NCBI GenBank assembly: GCA_013399855.1 | Contig: VXAY01002920.1 | Coordinates: 231,192 to 295,191 of the forward strand | From: Oxyruncus cristatus | Taxonomy: Eukaryota; Chordata; Aves; Passeriformes; Cotingidae | Direction of reading: 5' to 3' | Length of the DNA stretch: 64,000 nt | Shown: one piece after another, positions 33,132 to 49,299 of the stretch | How positions within the stretch are numbered: the first letter of the stretch is position 1 | How the letters are laid out: every line of letters starts with the position of its first letter | Position numbers and translations under genes: made by a program | Notes under the pieces: generated by a model | What the model saw: only the letters and a program-made list of their open reading frames with translations | Told to the model about the DNA's origin: nothing | The model's database searches: none

Positions 33132-36100
33132 NNNNNNNNNNNNNNNNNNNNNNNNNNNNNNNNNNNNNNNNNNNNNNNNNNNNNNNNNNNNNNNNNNNNN
33201 NNNNNNNNNNNNNNNNNNNNNNNNNNNNNNNNNNNNNNNNNNNNNNNNNNNNNNNNNNNNNNNNNNNNNNNNNNNNNNNNNNNNNNNNNNNNNNNNNNNN
33301 NNNNNNNNNNNNNNNNNNNNNNNNNNNNNNNNNNNNNNNNNNNNNNNNNNNNNNNNNNNNNNNNNNNNNNNNNNNNNNNNNNNNNNNNNNNNNNNNNNNN
33401 NNNNNNNNNNNNNNNNNNNNNNNNNNNNNNNNNNNNNNNNNNNNNNNNNNNNNNNNNNNNNNNNNNNNNNNNNNNNNNNNNNNNNNNNNNNNNNNNNNNN
33501 NNNNNNNNNNNNNNNNNNNNNNNNNNNNNNNNNNNNNNNNNNNNNNNNNNNNNNNNNNNNNNNNNNNNNNNNNNNNNNNNNNNNNNNNNNNNNNNNNNNN
33601 NNNNNNNNNNNNNNNNNNNNNNNNNNNNNNNNNNNNNNNNNNNNNNNNNNNNNNNNNNNNNNNNNNNNNNNNNNNNNNNNNNNNNNNNNNNNNNNNNNNN
33701 NNNNNNNNNNNNNNNNNNNNNNNNNNNNNNNNNNNNNNNNGAGAGGCGGCAGGCAGGAATTGATAAGTGGGCACAGCAGAGGTGGGGAGTAGGAACAGGG
33801 AGAGATGGGAAAGGGGGAGAGGCAAGAATGGGGACAGGACACAGGGATGGCCTTGGGGGATCAGGCAGGGATGGGGCTGGGGGGACAGGCAGGGATGGGT
33901 GAAAGGGGACAGGCAGGGATGGGGCTGTGGAGACACAACCAGTGGCAGACTCTGCTGCAGCAGAGTCTTGGTGGGGCCGGGTGGGGGCTCGGGCTGTGCA
34001 CGGGGTGTGGGGGGAACAGGGCTCACCCTGCCGTGCCCCCCTGACCCTGCTCTCCTCCCACAGGGGCAGCCATCTGACAGATGTAAGTCCCAGAGGAGCC
34101 AGCGAGGAGCCTCAGCTTGCAGAGCCTGGGCCAGCAGCCGGAGCAGGGACAGGATGCAGGGCATGGGGGTGGCAGCATTCTGGCCTGGGGTTGGGCTGGC
34201 CCTGTGCCAGTGGGCTGCAGGCCTTTTCAAGATTGATTAGCATCTCACACCATAAAAAAAATAACAAATGAAAAGGGACTGCTGTTGTTTCCAAACTGGA
34301 AAATTTCTTTCCAAGGCCTTGCATGGAGCCCTGGAGAGCAGGACCCTGAGTCCTACCTCATCTGTTTGGGACTTTGAATGAGAGATACTCGTTCATTTGA
34401 CTGTTGGTAGGAGAGGGCTAGCAGGGTTGAGAGGGGCCTTTCCTGCCTGTGGAGGCTGCAGAGTTGCTGGAGCAGAAGAACAGTGTGATGGTTGTTGAAG
34501 TCTGTGCTTCCACTCCTGGGGAGAGAAATCGGAGGAGCTGCTGACTCTGCACTCGCTGTGGCAGCAAATCTCTCTGGTGGTGTTAACTCGGGTTAGACTG
34601 AAACAAACCTAAATTCCTGATCGTGCTTTTTGTGATTTCAGTTGGGTTTATTGTGGCTTCAGTTTGGTTTATTGATATTTTTTCCCACCTGTGCCAACTT
34701 GCTGTTTCTGTCTCTCCCTGCCCAGATCTCGATATGCCGTGATTTGCCCAACATCGAGGTGATCACGTTCAGGTGAATGCCAGGCTGCCAGCTTTGGAGA
34801 GGGCAAGGAAATCATCTTTTTCCTGGAGCTTATATTCTTCCCACCTGACTGTTGTTGTGTGTCTGAGCTGCCTGGCTCTTCATACCCCATTTCTCATGCA
34901 GCAGGGATGTAGAAATGGTTATTACTCACTAGCTCCTCTGCACCTTTCCCTTTGCTCCTTGAGAAAATAACCCCTGTTTCAACAAGTTTTAAAACTCCAT
35001 TGTTAAAGTCCCATTCCATAGTTTGGATGGGGATCATGGTGGCCTCTGTATGTGGCCTGTTTGCAGGGTGCTTGTTGAAATGCTTCATGGGTCTGTCAGC
35101 TTTTCCTTTCCATAATACACCCAACTTTTCACCCATCCTGGGAATCCCGTGGACCCAATGCTCTGCAAACTGGAGCTTGGGAATCTTATACAGCTTCTCC
35201 TTTGGTGGGTCTGAGGAAGTGCCAGAGGCAAGGGGGCAGGTTTGGGGGAAGCAGAGGCTCTTTGCCATCCTCACAGAGGAGCGCTGGCAGTTTTAATTCT
35301 GCCCTCTGTTTACAAAGATAAAATGCCAGAAGCCATGGGCCGAATGCCACCTCACCCTGCTGTGAGGCTGTTGCAGGAAAAGGGGCTGGGAAGGTGCAGG
35401 CAGGGAGGGGTGGGCTCTGACCATGTCTCTGCAGCGTGAACGGCATCTCGGACCTCGAGCCGCTGACGCAGTGCCAGAACCTGAGCGAGCTCTACCTGAG
35501 GAAGAACAACATCACGAGCCTCAATGAGCTGTTCCACCTCAAAGGGCTGCCCCGGCTGCGAGTGCTGTGGCTGGCAGAGAACCCCTGCTGTGGGCAGGAC
35601 CCCCATCACTACCGCATGACGGTGCTGCGCAACCTGCCCGGCCTGCAGAAGCTGGACAACCAAGGTGGGTGTTGCCCTGAGCCAGGGGAGCTGGAGACAG
35701 TGGTGTGTTGATTCCTCTCCTTCAGGCATCCTTTGATTTCTCCTTGAGTCAGGATGTGGCAGGGGTGGAGTGTTCCATCTGGGAGATCCAATGTTTCTAA
35801 GCTGTTTTCCCTCTTCCCCTTACCCCCATCCCTCTCTTCCACTCCACCTCTCCCTCATCCATCCCTATGCCCTTCCCCTTTCCTTTCCCTTTTCTCTTCT
35901 TCTACTTCCCCCTCTTCTTCCTTTCTCCTTTTCCTTTCTCCTTTTCCTTTCTCCTTTTCCTTTCTCCTTTTCCTTTCTCCTTTTCCTTTCTCCTTTTCCT
36001 TTCTCCTTTTCCTTTCTCCTTTTCCTTTCTCCTTTTCCTTTCTCCTTTTCCTTTCTCCTTCCCCTTTCTCCTTCCCCTTTCTCCTTTCCCTTTCTCCTTC

Positions 36101-38528
36101 CCCTTTCTCCTTCCCCTTTCTCTTTCCTCTCTTTTCTCTCTTTTCTCTCTTTTCTCTCTTTTCTCCCTTTTCTCTCTTTTCCCTCTTTTCTCCCTTTTTC
36201 CTTTTCCTTTCCCTTCCTCCCCATCCTTTCCCCACACCAGCAGGACCAAGAGCATCTCATTATAGCTCAGGCAGTACCACTAATTAGTGTTTTTTTGAGC
36301 TCTCTCCTTTGCTGTGGCCAGACAAAGGTTCTGTAACTGGATCTGCTGTTACAGAAAAGCTTCTCTGTTTTTTTTTCTATCCAGTAGCAGCAATCTGGGG
36401 CTCTTGGACCCTTCTCCAGAGACAAGAATTAGGAAAGCGTGTTTGCATCCCTCCCTGTTACCCTCCTCTGAGAGGCTGGGGATGGCTCCCAGTTTCCCTC
36501 TGCACGGGTATCAGTGCAGGAGGAGGGTGACAGCAAAATACCAGAGAATTTCTGGACCAAACCCCTTGGGTTACCCCTCCCTGGGCTGCTGCAGCTCATA
36601 GCAACAGGCTTTCGTTTGGGCTTTTGCAGCAGTGACAGAGGAGGAGCTGTCCCAGGCCCTGGTGGATGGTGTGGAGATCACGGCCCCCACAGCCCGGAGG
36701 CACGTGGAGAACGGCTGGGCCGAGTCCACGGAATCCAGCGCTGCCGGATCCACAGCAGAGCCCGGGAGCGAACTGCTCAGCTCCGGCCTGGAGGAGACAA
36801 AGTGAGGGCTCACTTGGGAGCTGCTGGGGTTTCTGGGCTGAACTCCTGTGTGGTGTGAAAGGACCCTGATGTTCCAAGGGCTGGGCCCGCAGCCGGTGCA
36901 GGTTCCCGTTGTTCCAGTTGACGTGGTGGGGCTGTGCTGTTGAATGGCACTGGTGGGGCTGGTTCTGTGTCTGCCAGACAGGCTCTGCTGTGGTGGGTGA
37001 CTCGAGTGTGCCACCTGCATGTAGAGACAGGGATGGATCCTCTCTGGTCTGGGAGCTCTATCCATGCCCAGAGTCTTCCAGCTGGATACTCCTTTGCATG
37101 GTTGGCCATGATGGATTGGCCTGGCAGAGGAAGATTGTCCCACATGGTCATAATAACATTTGCCCTCTTTTTCCAGCAAAATGCAAGAGGAGCTTGATAT
37201 GAAGCCTGTTCCCAGGGATAAATATTCCTCCTTTTCCCCTCGAGAGACAGACTGCAACCGCAAGAAGAGAGTGAGTGTCTTTTAAAGACCAAATTGCTTT
37301 TCCTGTGGAGGACATGAAGGCCCTTGGATGTGTCCAGAGGGGAATAGCTGGTGCCAGGGCTGGAAGGAATGTCGAGGAGCACCTGAGGGCTCTGTGTTTG
37401 TCTGGTTTGGAGAGAAGGAGGCTGAGGAGTGACCTCATCCCTCTCTACAGCTTCCTGAGGAGGTAGTGTGGAGAGGGAGGTGCTGAGCTCTTCTCCCTGG
37501 GATCCAGAAATAGGACACATGGGAATGGTCCTAAGCTGCACCAGGGAGGTTCAAACTGGAAATTAGGAAGCGTTTCTTTAGCAAGAAGTGGGGTCAAACC
37601 TTGGGAAGGGACTGCTGAACTCAAAGTTTATGTGGTTCCTCACCCCCCTCTGTGGTGTAGCCTTGGATGAATCCCATGGATCTTGGTGGTTCAGCTGGGA
37701 ATTGCTGTCTGCTGGGCTCAGTGCCATCGCATCGATCTAAATCACACTCTGCTTTACTCTCATATTGGTTGCCTAGAGCAGCACCACAGGCTCTGATCGT
37801 TAAAGAAGAGGGAAATGGCCCTAAGTTGTGGCTGGAGAGGTTCAGGTTGGATGTGAGGGAAAAGGTTCTCCCTAGAAGGACAATTATTTAGGCTGCGGAA
37901 TCTCTCCCTGGAGTTTTTCAAGCCGTGGTTTGACAGAGCCACGGCCTGGTGTTGGCAGTGTTCCTGCAGCGGAGGCGGGGCTGGGCTGGGGACCTCTGAG
38001 GGTCCCTTCCAGTGATTCCACCAGCTTTTCTCACTCCTCAGAGCAGAGGGCTCCTGTCCTTCCCTATCCTACATATGCTGTAGAGGGAGGGCGGCCGCTC
38101 CTGAATGTGCCTTTCCCTACAGAAGCCAGGCTAGAGCGTGGCCGGGAGCCAGAGGTGCGTGGGCAGCTCAGCAGGACTGGGTGGATGGGTTTGTCCTGCA
38201 TTCCAGGCTCCTCACATGCCACAGCCTTAGCCTGTGTCTGCCCCCAGGGCTCGGTTGTTCCCTCCTGTGGCTGCAGGTGGCTGCTCCAAACTGCTGCCAG
38301 TGGTGGTGGTGGTGGTGAGGGAGTTCCTAGAAAGAGTAGGGAAAATCCAGTGTCCTTTTCCTGGCTGGCTTGTATGAAGCAGTGTCTGCCTTATCCCCAC
38401 AGAACAACGTCCTGAATGCCATCCTGCTTCTCGTGAAGGAGCTGGATGCCGAGGGGCTGGAGATCATCCAGCAGACAGTGGTGAGGAGGCTCCAGGCCTT
38501 CCAGAAGAAGGAGCTGCAGGAGGAGTGA
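33096..38528 (+). CDS. CFAP410: Cilia- and flagella-associated protein 410 (C21orf2), exon 1 partly in gap
   Basis: A leucine-rich-repeat protein of the basal body / ciliary base that works with the kinase NEK1 in ciliogenesis and DNA-damage responses. Visible exons: 33096-33131 (start [12 protein letters not shown], then gap), 34064-34082, 34726-34772, 35435-35664, 36630-36801, 37177-37270 and 38403-38528. The frame is continuous across all six junctions after the gap. Key matches: '[20 protein letters not shown]', '[11 protein letters not shown]' and '[19 protein letters not shown]' (LRRs and LRR cap), '[17 protein letters not shown]', a divergent acidic middle, and the conserved C-terminal helix '[18 protein letters not shown]'. 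The start matches the human MKLTRKMVLTRA position. About 14 residues between the visible exon 1 and exon 2 lie in the gap. It stands tail to tail with PFKL, which is also its human neighbour. Confidence 0.94.
33132..33740. other. Assembly gap (609 N)
   Basis: Undetermined bases inside the CFAP410 CpG island. The 3' part of coding exon 1 and its splice donor must lie here. Frames through it are artefacts. Confidence 0.98.
33800..33935 (+). repeat. Purine-rich minisatellite in CFAP410 intron 1
   Basis: Repeats of 'ggacaggcagggatgggg' and 'cagggatggggctgggg' recur at roughly 25-32-base intervals just after the gap. The gap itself may be caused by an expanded GC-rich tandem array of this kind. 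Confidence 0.6.
34064..34082 (+). other. CFAP410: 19-nt CFAP410 microexon
   Basis: After 'ctcctcccacag', the 19 bases GGGCAGCCATCTGACAGAT are followed by a consensus donor GTAAGT. Read with one base completing the preceding codon (expected Trp), they encode GSHLTD. This joins in frame to [12 protein letters not shown] at 34726 and reproduces the family sequence GSRLTDISIC. It is too short for gene finders to call unaided. Confidence 0.85.
35865..36230 (+). repeat. Long homopyrimidine tract in CFAP410 intron
   Basis: About 360 bases of almost pure pyrimidine. A 13-base unit (TTTCTCCTTTTCC) is repeated perfectly about ten times from roughly 35920 to 36055. Variants follow (CTTCCCCTTTCTC), then a 10-base CTCTTTTCTC array (about 36125-36190). 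Long low-complexity reading frames on both strands (for example Phe/Ser/Leu-rich or Lys/Arg/Glu-rich) come from this tract and are not genes. Confidence 0.95.
37310..37625 (+). mobile_element. CR1 fragment in last CFAP410 intron
   Basis: Forward CR1 blocks: 'ttggatgtgtccagaggg', 'tttggagagaaggaggctgagg', 'gtgacctcatccctctctacag', 'ctaagctgcaccagggaggttc' and 'ggaaattaggaagcgtttct'. The tail is missing or degraded. Confidence 0.85.
37800..38015 (+). mobile_element. CR1 3' fragment in last CFAP410 intron
   Basis: It contains 'gagaggttcaggttggatgtg', 'agggaaaaggttctccctag', 'ctctccctggagtttttcaag' and 'gagggtcccttccagtgattcc'. It is another CR1 3' end of a diverged subfamily, in the same orientation as the copy about 200 bases upstream. 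Confidence 0.8.
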
Positions 38529-39360
38529 GAGTGCCCATGACCATTCCAACCCTCCCCGGAGCCCCAGCCGATGGTGCCGTCCTGCCCACACAACCCTGGC
38601 TGCAGCCAAAGCCTCGGTGCTCCCGCTGTGCTTCCCATGTGGAGGGGCTGGGACGGGATGCTACTGCTGCTGCTGCTGGCTCCTTCTCCGGAGCTTTCCT
38701 GCCTGGGTAGCAGGCTCGGTTGAGGTTTGCATCCTGTGTCTTTGGGGCTGTTGGATGGGAACTGCAGGCAAATCAGCAAAGCAGGAAGGAGCAGGGCTGC
38801 AGCCAGCGGTGCTGTGTGATCCAAGGGGGTGGCAGCTGGAAAAGTCACAGCTCGTGGGTGGCTCCCCCTCAGACCGACTCTTGGCCAGCCTGGAGTGTGT
38901 AGCAGCCTCTGGAGGCAGTTTCTACCACAAAGATTTGGGTTTGTGAAGTCTGTCAAGGAGACATTGCCTGAGATGATCCCCAAGAACTATGTGGTGCAGG
39001 TTGTGAAGGTCAATGTCAAATTCTTACTTTCTTTTCCAAGCCCTGACTGGCTTCCTCTGGTCATGGCCAGTGCTTCCTTTAGCACTGCCGTGGGGGTCAG
39101 GCAGACCAAAGAAAACCTTGGAGCAGCCTCAGTGAGACACAAATGACTCCCAAATCCTGAATTCTCAGCTGTCCTCTTACCCCCACATTCCCTGTAGGCA
39201 TTAGAGCAGCTTAAGGAAAAATCCAAGTGAACCGGCCCTGGGCTTTGTTGCCTGCTTTGCACAGACATCAGGGGTGGACGTTGCTCTCTAACTGATAAAA
39301 CTGCATTTACCAAGGTTTTATAGAGCTCTTAAATACAAGCTAAACTGTTGTGACATACCA

Positions 39361-39366
39361 AATAAA
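39361..39366 (+). terminator. CFAP410: CFAP410 polyadenylation signal
   Basis: AATAAA about 830 bases after the CFAP410 stop codon, in an AT-rich patch followed by GC-rich intergenic DNA. It is the first canonical hexamer seen on the plus strand after the stop. Confidence 0.65.
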
Positions 39367-39384
39367 CCCAATTATCCCTCGAGG

Positions 39385-41070
39385 CTGTGTAAGTCGTGGC
39401 TGGGGCCACTGCTCCATTACCTCTGGTTCACAGGGCACATTGTGAGCGCTGCAGAGCAGGAGGGCTGGGATCCCTCACATTCCTGCTCCCCTGGGCCTCT
39501 GAAATGTGAACCTGCTCCCAGCAATGCTTCTCATGGGCACGGGGCTGTTGGGGAACCTTCCTGCAGCCACAGCAAGGGCAGGACGAAAAGCAGAGGGTGA
39601 GGAAAGCTCAGTGCAGAGCCAACCTGGGCGGGACAACGGCCCTGAGATGGGACACGAGCCGGGCCCTGGCGCTGCCCAGGGCCATGTGGCCTTCCCTTGT
39701 CCCCAGTGTCCCTGTTCGTCCAGTGTCCAGGCTGTGCTGCCGGGAAGGAATGCTCCTCAGGGGTGGTGACAGCCCTGTGTCCAACAAGCCTGTTTGCCTG
39801 ACCTTGATGGGAAGGGACACAGTTTGACCCTCGTCACTTGGGGGATATTTACCAATGCCTTTAACTCCTCCAGTGACCTTAGTTGTTTCCTTCTGCGTTA
39901 AATGCAGCTGCAGTTGTGTGACTTGTGGTGTCCCAGACTTCCCTTCACAGCCAGGGCCCGGGAGACGTATCCATCATCCCATGTGCATGGTGTTCTGAGG
40001 GCAAGTCCTCTCCCAGGCTCCTGGCCTGTCCATGTAGGGGAGCAAGGGAGCTGCTGGGCCCCCCAGCTTTTCTGGGATGAGAGTGATCAAAGGAATCATC
40101 CTTGTTTGTCACCAGGGCTTGTTGGCCATGCAGCTGGTGGAGCAATCGCCACGACCTTGAGGACACTGACACAATTCCTGGGAAGTTGGGCTGTGAATCC
40201 CATGGCAGGAGCGCAGCTCTGCCTACGTGCTGTGCTTGTCATCCTTGGCCGGTGCGGGTGCTCCCGCTGCCCTCGCTGCTCCCGACCGCTCCTCGCAATG
40301 TCCCTGCAAACCCCGGGGGGAGGCTCTTGCCCTTCCCTCCAGCCCTGGCAGCCCGCCCTCCGCTGCAGGAGGCTCCTGGATTTCTGATCTGCCCTCAATT
40401 CAGGGTGGGCTGGATGTGCCAGGAAGCCTCAGAGCACAGTCACGTCCCCTCCTGCTCAGCCTGTGCCTGCGCATCCCCTGGAATTTGGCCCTCCAGTGGT
40501 TTTTTTTGGATGGAAATGAGGTGTTAGGGCTGCAGTGACTCTGTCCCCCAACATGCAGCTGGTCTGACACCCCTGTCCCCATTCCCACCCTAAACCTGGC
40601 TGCTGCAGGGCTGTGTTGCCAACAGATTTTCCGTGTGACCTGCTCTCACACTGCCCTGCCTCAGCAGGGAATATCGCGCGCTGAATGCAGATAATTCCCA
40701 GTCATGGAAAATGCCAGTGGCTGTACGGATCCAGCACCATTTCTCCACAAACCATGCTTGGGGTCTCCCAGAGGCTGATGGTGAGGCAGGTGTGGGGTCT
40801 GTGGCTCACAGGGGGTCCTGCTTGGGAGTGAGCTGGGGCTCCTCCAAACCAGATTGGCCCGCAGGATGGTGTAAGAACCCTTTTCCCACCCAGGAAATGG
40901 AGCTCCAGGAGCATCCAAGTCTTTGCCTGGGGTCCCCAGAGCAGATACTTGTCCAGGAATAGGTCTGATATTTCTCCACAGCTCCAGCTCTCCAGGGGAG
41001 AGACAATTGTTATCATCTTCCTCCAGAGCCTGAAATATGGCCAGTTAGGGGAAAGCACTGAAATTATGGG
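39385..41070. other. Intergenic spacer between CFAP410 and the CR1 at 41 kb
   Basis: GC-rich sequence without a recognised exon, RNA gene or repeat family. Several medium-length frames exist on both strands, as expected from the base composition, but none resembles a protein. Confidence 0.5.
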
Positions 41071-41074
41071 ATCA

Positions 41075-42246
41075 CACAATCATGGAATGGTTTGGGGTGG
41101 GAAGGGACCTTAAAGCTCATCCAGTGCCACCTCTGCCATGGGCAGGGACACCTTCCACCAGCCCAGGTTGCTCCAAGCCCCGTCCAACCTGGCCTTGGAC
41201 ACTTCCAGGGATGGGGCAGCCACAGCTTCTCTGGGCAACCTGTGCCAGAGCCTCCCCACCCTCACAGCCAAGAATTCCTTCCCAATATCCCATCTAACCC
41301 TGCCCTCTGGCAGTGGGAAGCCATTCCCCCTTGTCCTGTCACTGCAGACCCTTAATAATGGTCTCTCCCCATCTTCCTTGTACCTCCTCCAGGCCCTGGA
41401 AGGCCCCAGTCAGCTCACCCCAAAGCTTCTCCTCTCCAGGCTGAACAACCCCAGCTCTCCCAGCCTTTCCTCCCAGCAGAGCTGCTCCAGCCCTCTGACC
41501 GTCTTGGGGCCTCCTCTGGACTCTCTCCAGCAGCTCCATGTCCTCCCTGTGCCGTTCCCAGGGCTGGAGCAGCTCTGCAGGGGGGTCTCCCCTGAGGGGG
41601 CGAAGGGGCAGAATCCCCCCTGCCCTGCTGCCCACGCTGGGGGACCAGCCCAGGGCACGGGGGGGGCTGGGCTGGGCCATGTCCAGCCTGTCCCCCACCA
41701 GCACCCCCAGGCCCTTCTGCCAGGGCTGCTCCATCTGCTCCTGCCCAGCCTGGATTGATGCCGGGGATGCCCCGACCCAGGTGTGGCACCAGCCCTCGGC
41801 CTCGTTAAACCTCAGATTCCCGAGGGCCACTTCTGGAGCCCGTCCAGCTCCCTCTGGATGGCCCCGTCCTCCAGGTGTGTCACTGCACCCTCAGCTCGGG
41901 GGCACCTGCAGATTCACTGAGGGTGCCCCGACCTCTGTGTCATTAATGCAGGTATTCAATAACACTGGTCCCAGTACAGACCCTGAGGGCATCACTGGCC
42001 GCTGGGGTGCATTGGGACCCTGAGCCATTGACCACGACCCTCTGGATGTGACCATCCAAACACTTCCTTATCCATCTGACAGTCCCCCCACTGGATCCAT
42101 CTGTCCCCAATGCAGAGAGAAGGATGTTGGGGGGGCCGTGGCCAAGGCTTTACAGCAATCCAGATCGATGACTTTATAATCCATATAAATGTCATCCATG
42201 GCCCCTCCCTTGTCCACTGATGGAGTCACTCCACCACAGAAGGCCA
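41075..42246 (-). mobile_element. CR1 LINE copy A, downstream of PFKL
   Basis: A reverse-oriented CR1 reaching back into the reverse transcriptase region. It starts (element 5' end) abruptly at 42246, and beyond that point the sequence is not CR1. It carries a normal CR1 tail at 41075-41162. The coding remnant is broken by frameshifts and by a partial duplication ('gacatttatatggattataa' followed by 'atcgatctggattgctgtaa'). All of these lesions are shared with copy B at 49.6-50.7 kb. Confidence 0.92.
41163..42246 (-). repeat. Inverted-repeat arm A (pairs with 49601-50683)
   Basis: Over 1084 bases this arm is the reverse complement of 49601-50683 with only about six differences, including one single-base indel. 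The high identity stops sharply at both ends. On the CR1 tail side (41075-41162), similarity to copy B drops to roughly 70% with a 26-base length difference. Confidence 0.93.
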
Positions 42247-43474
42247 GGGGGCAAATCAGGGGGAACTTTCACTTGGGGACATCTCCATGGGGAGGACAAA
42301 ACAACGGCATATTTGACTCAAAAGCCTGTGATGCATCCTGGTGCTGGCGCTGTCCCGGAGGCCGGAGCCATCAGCTGGAAGCCCCAGGAGGAAAGTGTCC
42401 TGGGAAAGGGGCTCCATGGAACTGCCTGGAGTGGGCCAAGCATGCGGAGTGTGGCCAGACCGGCACGTTTGGCAGGAGCCCTGAGAAAGTGCCTCAGCAA
42501 ACACGCTCCGTGCCTCCATAAATCACTTGGGCACATCCTTGGAAGGTGGGAACGGAGCGATTTTCGTCTGGAATTGCGAAGCCTGCCCACAGAGGATGCT
42601 GACCTTGCTGCTGCCATGGCCCCGACAGCGAGAAGCCGCCTGCAGTCCCACTCTCCCAGGCTTTGAGGATGCACAAAGCCAGGAAACCTCCTGGCCCGGC
42701 ATTAATCCGGCTTGGGAAAACCATCTGGCTTTCCTGGCAGGGACTGTCCCCCCATTCCACCCCCAGCCCTGCCACCCTTCCCTCCCCCTTGGCGCTCAGT
42801 GACCACTCCAGCCAGGCAGGTTTGGCTCCAGCAGGTTTTATCTCTAGAGGAGGAGGAGCAGCACCACGAGCAGTGCAGGGTTTGGGCTCATGGAGCAGCG
42901 GTGAGATGATGGACAGGGCAGCCGGGGCCGCGCGGTGACGGTCGCAGCCAAGCGTCATGCAAGGGGGAGAGGGGCTCGCCAGGACCCCACACTCAGCCCT
43001 CCAGACACCCCACGGGGATGGAGCTCTTCCAGGGCTCAGGGGCAGCCCCAAGCACCCGGGAGCAACTCCGAACTGCTCTGGGATGGCCCCGTATCCTCCT
43101 CACCCCCCTCCCGCACATGGGGCAGGCGACTACAAAGCAGCAGCAGCAGTTGGCTCAGGCGGTCAGGCCGCTAAATAAGCACTTCAAATACCCCATCATT
43201 AAATAATAATAAACTATTAAGGGAAGATCAAGGGTCTGGGCTGTGCAGCTGAACTCAAGCAACACCTCCCTTCTGCACCTGCACAGGGACCAGACACTGC
43301 ACCAGTGATTTGGGGCAGGATTGTGCTATTCTGGGAACTGGCACCAGGCTCTGCCTGCTTTAAGGGGTCGGTGGCAAAGCTACAGGGCTACTGAGAACAT
43401 GGGGGGATGCGGCGCTCCCCGAGCACGTGGGAGTGCAGAGGAGACAGTGGGGGCTGTGGTTTGGGCTGGTGGCA
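42247..43474 (-). other. PFKL 3' UTR and downstream region
   Basis: No AATAAA or ATTAAA is seen on the minus strand within this interval. The closest variant is GATAAA at about 42836-42841. The 3' UTR end is therefore undefined. The stretch has no recognised exon. The AT-rich patch at 43160-43220 contains ATTATT runs on the minus strand. Confidence 0.4.
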
Positions 43475-49045
<5,571 letters not shown>

Positions 49046-49083
49046 CGCTGCGCTCCCGGCACCGGCAACGCCGCCGCCGCCCC

Positions 49084-49225
49084 GCCCCGGGACACGCAGG
49101 GAGCGGGGACACGCCCCGGGACACGCCCCGGGACACGCAGGGAGCGGGGACACGCCCCGATGCGGGACACGCCCCGATGCGGGACACCTATGGCCCTCGG
49201 GACACGCCCAGGGACACGCCCCGCC
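49084..49225. repeat. GGGACACGCCCC tandem array in the PFKL promoter
   Basis: Units of 'gggacacgccccg' and 'gggacacgcagggagcgg' alternate immediately upstream of the PFKL start codon, followed by further scattered copies ('gggacacgcccagg'). Each CACGCCC is a KLF/SP-type site, so the array is at once a minisatellite and a plausible promoter element. The same 'gggacacgcccc' word occurs at the TRA2B promoter (about 22000). Confidence 0.75.
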
Positions 49226-49299
49226 GCCCGGAACGGCAGACGGGGTGACACGTCGCGCCATGTCGTGCCGGACCGTGGGGACATCCCGCGCCACCCCAT

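Noticed and set aside
32853..34230. Frames of up to 453 codons across 33 kb
   Set aside because: They span the 609-base N run. The only supported coding sequence there is the start of CFAP410 exon 1 and its microexon.
35754..36287. Long Phe/Ser/Leu-rich and Lys/Arg/Glu-rich frames
   Set aside because: They are translations of the homopyrimidine repeat on either strand, with periodic 13-residue repeats and no start or conservation.
41138..41830. Frames of 163-206 codons, and their mirror images at 49824-50678
   Set aside because: They are CR1 reverse transcriptase remnants read in shifted or reverse frames. The identical pair reflects the inverted repeat, not a duplicated gene.
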